Assembly (NCBI GenBank): GCA_905197585.1 | Contig: CAJJZO010000066.1 | Span: 1 to 8,854 of the forward strand | Direction of reading: 5' to 3' | DNA length: 8,854 bases | Source of the DNA: an uncultured Collinsella sp. | GTDB taxonomy: Bacteria > Actinomycetota > Coriobacteriia > Coriobacteriales > Coriobacteriaceae | Shown: positions 5,718-8,854 of the stretch, in pieces | How the letters are laid out: the number at the start of each line of letters is the position of its first letter | How positions within the stretch are numbered: position 1 is the stretch's first letter | Notes under the pieces: model-generated | Seen by the model: only the letters and a program-made list of their open reading frames with translations | Databases searched by the model: none | Told to the model about the DNA's origin: nothing | Translations under genes and position numbers: made by a program

Positions 5718-6578
5718 ATGAAGCTGAAGAAGCTTGGCGCATTTGCCGCCACGGGTGCTATGGCGCTCGCCCTTGCTCTGACGGGCTGCGGTTCGTCCAA
5801 CGCCACCTCTGGTTCTGATGCCGGTCCCAGCAGCTCTGACGACGCTAAGGTCGAGAAGGTCGACGGCTCCAAGGAGTACGCGCTCGTCAAGGACGGCACG
5901 CTGACCGTCGGCACCTCTGCCGAGTACGCTCCGTTTGAGTACAAAGATGACAACGGCGATTATCAGGGCTTTGACCTTGAGCTCATCAAGGCTATCGGCG
6001 ACAAGCTGGGCCTGGATGTCGAGTATGTCAACAATGACTTTGACACGCTGGTTCCGGGTGTCGCTTCGGGCGCCAAGTACGACGTCTCCATCGCGGCTAT
6101 CACCGACACGCCCGAGCGTGAGAAGGAAGTCACTTTCTCCGATTCCTACTACATGGACGATCAGGCTATCGTGACCAAGGTCGATAACACCGACATCACG
6201 GCCGACAACTACAGCGAGAAGCTCAACAACGCCGACGCTACCATCATCGTTCAGTCTGGCTCGACCGCCGAGTCTTTTGCCCAGGAGAACTTCCCCAAGG
6301 CCAAGATCGTCCCCTACAAGGACGCTACCGAGTGCTTCAGCGCCCTGCAGTCCGATAAGGGCGACGCTGTAGTCACCAACCGCTCCGTTGCCAGCCAGCT
6401 GACCGCCGAGCAGTTCAACACCTGCCAGACCATTAAGCAGATCAGCACCGGCGAGGAGTACGCCATCGCCATCAACCAGGGTAACACCAAGCTCAAGGAC
6501 GACATCAACCAGGCCATCAAGGACCTGACCGACGACGGTACCGTCGACGCCCTCATGGCTAAGTACAATATCAAGTAA
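5718..6578 (+). CDS. Amino-acid ABC transporter substrate-binding lipoprotein (SBP family 3)
   Basis: This 286-residue extracellular binding protein captures its ligand and delivers it to the permease encoded next. ATG 5718 is chosen because AAGGAG (5705-5710) lies 7 nt upstream and the product then opens with a lipoprotein signal: basic MKLKK, a hydrophobic run (7-21) and the lipobox LTGC with Cys24. A Ser/Asp-rich linker (25-50) precedes the binding domain. That domain shows LTVGTSAEYAPFEYKDDNGD (62-81), GFDLELIKAIGDKLGL (84-99), the DVSIAAITDTPEREKEVTFSDSYY segment (122-145) and the second-lobe VQSGSTAESF (178-187), all typical of the polar amino-acid/glutamine/arginine family. Codons are strongly biased to AAG, ATC, GAC and similar, more than in the enzymes upstream, suggesting high expression. 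The exact amino acid is not determinable. Confidence 0.93.
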   Translation: MKLKKLGAFAATGAMALALALTGCGSSNATSGSDAGPSSSDDAKVEKVDGSKEYALVKDGTLTVGTSAEYAPFEYKDDNGDYQGFDLELIKAIGDKLGLDVEYVNNDFDTLVPGVASGAKYDVSIAAITDTPEREKEVTFSDSYYMDDQAIVTKVDNTDITADNYSEKLNNADATIIVQSGSTAESFAQENFPKAKIVPYKDATECFSALQSDKGDAVVTNRSVASQLTAEQFNTCQTIKQISTGEEYAIAINQGNTKLKDDINQAIKDLTDDGTVDALMAKYNIK

Positions 6579-6599
6579 AATAACTACTTGATTGCGTGT

Positions 6600-6630
6600 A
6601 GGCCCTTTCCGTTTTGCGGAGAGGGCCTTT
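6600..6630 (+). terminator. Hairpin between binding-protein and permease genes (partial terminator)
   Basis: AGGCCCTTTCCG (6600-6611) pairs with CGGAGAGGGCCT (6617-6628), 12 bp with one T-G pair and a TTTTG loop. Only three T residues follow (6628-6630), so termination is probably incomplete. This would lower permease and ATPase expression relative to the binding protein and protect the 3' end of the upstream message. Confidence 0.6.
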
Positions 6631-6641
6631 GCGCTTCTCTC

Positions 6642-6667
6642 GACGGAGAGTGTTTCCGTCTCGTTTT
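6642..6667 (+). terminator. Second small hairpin in the same intergenic region
   Basis: GACGGA (6642-6647) pairs with TCCGTC (6655-6660) around a 7-nt loop, followed by TCGTTTT. It is short and lies 18 nt before the permease ribosome site. It may add to the upstream hairpin or be incidental. Confidence 0.3.
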
Positions 6668-6695
6668 GCCGGCAACTTCTACGATAGGAGCCACC

Positions 6696-8057
6696 TTGTC
6701 TCGACTGAACAAAGGGGCCGCGGAGCAGCGTTTTCCACTGCCCGCCTTGCTCCAAAAGCTAGCCTGCGCCATGGCCGTGGCGCTCGCGCTGGTGTGCGCA
6801 GGGGCATATGCGCCCACGACCGCCCAGGCGCTTGAGACCGCAAAGATTACCGCCCGACCCAACACTGGTTCGGGCAGCGCTGTGGTCGGCGGTACCGAGA
6901 CGCGCATTACCTGGGAGGTCCAAGCCGATGCCGATGAGGAGCTGAGCGGTCTTTCGCTGACGTTTGTCGACGGCACGACGTTTGGTACCGATGACACGCG
7001 ATTGACGATGCTCTCGGGCGAGGACCTCATGGATCGTACGCCCATGAAGCCCACGTGCAAGGCTGACGGCCAGACGCTCAAGATTGACTTTGGCGAGACG
7101 GCGCCTGCCGGCGGCTTTTTCCGTGTCGAGGTTTACGGCGTGACCTTCCCCGTCGAGGGCGGCGATGAGGCCTTTAGCGGCACCTATACGCTCGCCGACG
7201 GGTCGACCAAGAAGATCTCCAAGATTCCGTCGGTGGAGATCAAGGGCGTGACGGCCTTCGATAACTTCTTGGCCGACCTTAAAGAGCAGCCGTGGGTCGA
7301 GGCTTGGAACTCCAATATGTTCCTGCGCCTGTTCCTGAACCCGGTCATTTTGGTCCAGAGCCTGCCGATCGTCTTTAAGGGCTTCCTTATGTCGCTCTCG
7401 ATCGTGCTCGTGGCATTTCCGTTGGCCATTCCCTTTGGCTTTGCGCTGTCGCTCATGCGCATTTCCAAGTCGCGCATCCTTCGTTGTCTTGCCGGCATCT
7501 ATGTGAATATCATCCGCGGCACGCCGGCGTTCCTGCAGATCTACATTGCGTTCTTTGGCCTGCCGCTTGCCGGTGTCAAGGTTGACGACTACGTCTTGGG
7601 CGTTATCGTCATGGCCATGAACTCGTCTGCGTACCTGTGCGAGATCTTCCGTGCCGGTATTCAGTCGATCCCCAAGGGTCAAAACGAGGCTGCTCGCTCG
7701 CTGGGCATGAATGCCTTCCAGACGCTGCTCTACGTTATGATTCCGCAGACGTTCCGCAATGTCCTGCCTACGCTGACCAGCGAGTTTATCCTGCTTTACA
7801 AGGATACGTCGCTGCTTGCCGCCGTGGGCGTGGTCGAGATCGTCATGAACGCCCGCACCATCGTGGCAACAACGGGCTCCATTACGCCGTATGTGGTTGC
7901 CGCCCTGTTCTATCTGGTCATTACCCTGCCGCTTGCGCGCTTGGTGAGCGGTCTTGAGGCGAGGCTGCTGGGTACGGCCGAAACCAAAAAGAAGCGTCCC
8001 ACCAAGAGCGCCGGACAGGTTGTCGCGACGCCTGCCGATCACATCGCCGGTCTGTAA
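6696..8057 (+). CDS. Amino-acid ABC transporter permease with an N-terminal signal peptide and extracytoplasmic domain
   Basis: This 453-residue membrane component is about twice the usual length of a HisM/GlnP-type permease. I place the start at TTG 6696 because TAGGAG (6685-6690) lies 5 nt upstream and the product then begins with a signal-peptide-like stretch: MSRLNKGAAEQR, a hydrophobic core (about 22-40) and TAQA before LE at 45/46. Residues about 46-210 are polar and strand-rich (ITWEVQADADEELSGLSLTF, FFRVEVYGVTFPVEGG, GTYTLADGS), like an Ig-type beta-sandwich, and do not show binding-protein motifs. The permease domain follows (about 215-425), with about five helices, IIRGTPAFLQIY at 272-283 and the EAA loop EAARSLGM...IPQ at 331-351. 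An outside N-terminus fits the known topology of this family. The stop overlaps the ribosome site of the ATPase gene, so the two are co-translated neighbours. Domain identity of the N-terminal part is unknown. Confidence 0.9.
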   Translation: MSRLNKGAAEQRFPLPALLQKLACAMAVALALVCAGAYAPTTAQALETAKITARPNTGSGSAVVGGTETRITWEVQADADEELSGLSLTFVDGTTFGTDDTRLTMLSGEDLMDRTPMKPTCKADGQTLKIDFGETAPAGGFFRVEVYGVTFPVEGGDEAFSGTYTLADGSTKKISKIPSVEIKGVTAFDNFLADLKEQPWVEAWNSNMFLRLFLNPVILVQSLPIVFKGFLMSLSIVLVAFPLAIPFGFALSLMRISKSRILRCLAGIYVNIIRGTPAFLQIYIAFFGLPLAGVKVDDYVLGVIVMAMNSSAYLCEIFRAGIQSIPKGQNEAARSLGMNAFQTLLYVMIPQTFRNVLPTLTSEFILLYKDTSLLAAVGVVEIVMNARTIVATTGSITPYVVAALFYLVITLPLARLVSGLEARLLGTAETKKKRPTKSAGQVVATPADHIAGL

Positions 8058-8069
8058 GGAGGTCCTATC

Positions 8070-8822
<753 letters not shown>

Positions 8823-8854
8823 CCGCTTTATATGACTGACATAGCAGAAAACGG

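Noticed and set aside
6588..6695. Longer permease reading frame starting at 6588
   Set aside because: It would be translated through the intercistronic hairpins and put 36 residues before a good signal peptide. TTG 6696 has a ribosome site at the right distance.
5688..6755. Minus-strand open frame opposite the binding-protein gene
   Set aside because: The plus strand has the lipobox, binding domain and ribosome site. The antisense frame is a codon-bias shadow, as is the one at 4674-5480 opposite endonuclease IV.

Overview
The window looks like chromosome of a moderately high-GC Gram-positive gut actinobacterium of the class Coriobacteriia, probably Collinsella or a close relative. This is inferred from gene style (a glutamine-type ABC transporter whose permease carries an extra extracytoplasmic domain, an aldo/keto reductase with a ferredoxin tail, strong GGAGG ribosome sites, many GTG/TTG starts). 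No rRNA or marker gene is present to prove it.

Layout. 2-172: tail of a probable ArsR/winged-helix type regulator. 173-540: no intact gene; it holds a decayed 5' remnant of an aldo/keto reductase (220-291), a terminator-like hairpin (382-430) and a leader hairpin. 541-747: a 68-residue, two-helix membrane protein, followed by a strong terminator. 857-1771 (minus): ketopantoate reductase-family protein. 1893-2087 (minus): a 64-residue ORF that reads like only the C-terminal end of a cyclase/kynurenine-formamidase-type protein, with a terminator between it and the reductase gene. 2250-3440: aldo/keto reductase with two four-cysteine clusters. 3532-4551: Gfo/Idh/MocA oxidoreductase. 4704-5570: endonuclease IV. 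5718-8822: an amino-acid ABC transporter operon (lipoprotein binding protein, permease, ATPase).

The three transporter genes form one system. The binding protein has its own promoter candidate, and a hairpin lies between it and the permease, which could make the binding protein more abundant than the membrane parts. The permease has a signal peptide and about 165 extracytoplasmic residues ahead of a standard five-helix permease domain, which is unusual.

The most interesting unexplained structure is a pair of 88-nt elements (3434-3521 and 4601-4688). They align without gaps at about 75% identity, each folds into a 19-20 bp hairpin, and four base pairs in the stem differ by compensatory changes on both arms. 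Each element ends exactly where the Shine-Dalgarno of the next gene begins (oxidoreductase and endonuclease IV). They are either a conserved cis-regulatory leader/operator or two copies of a small palindromic mobile repeat.
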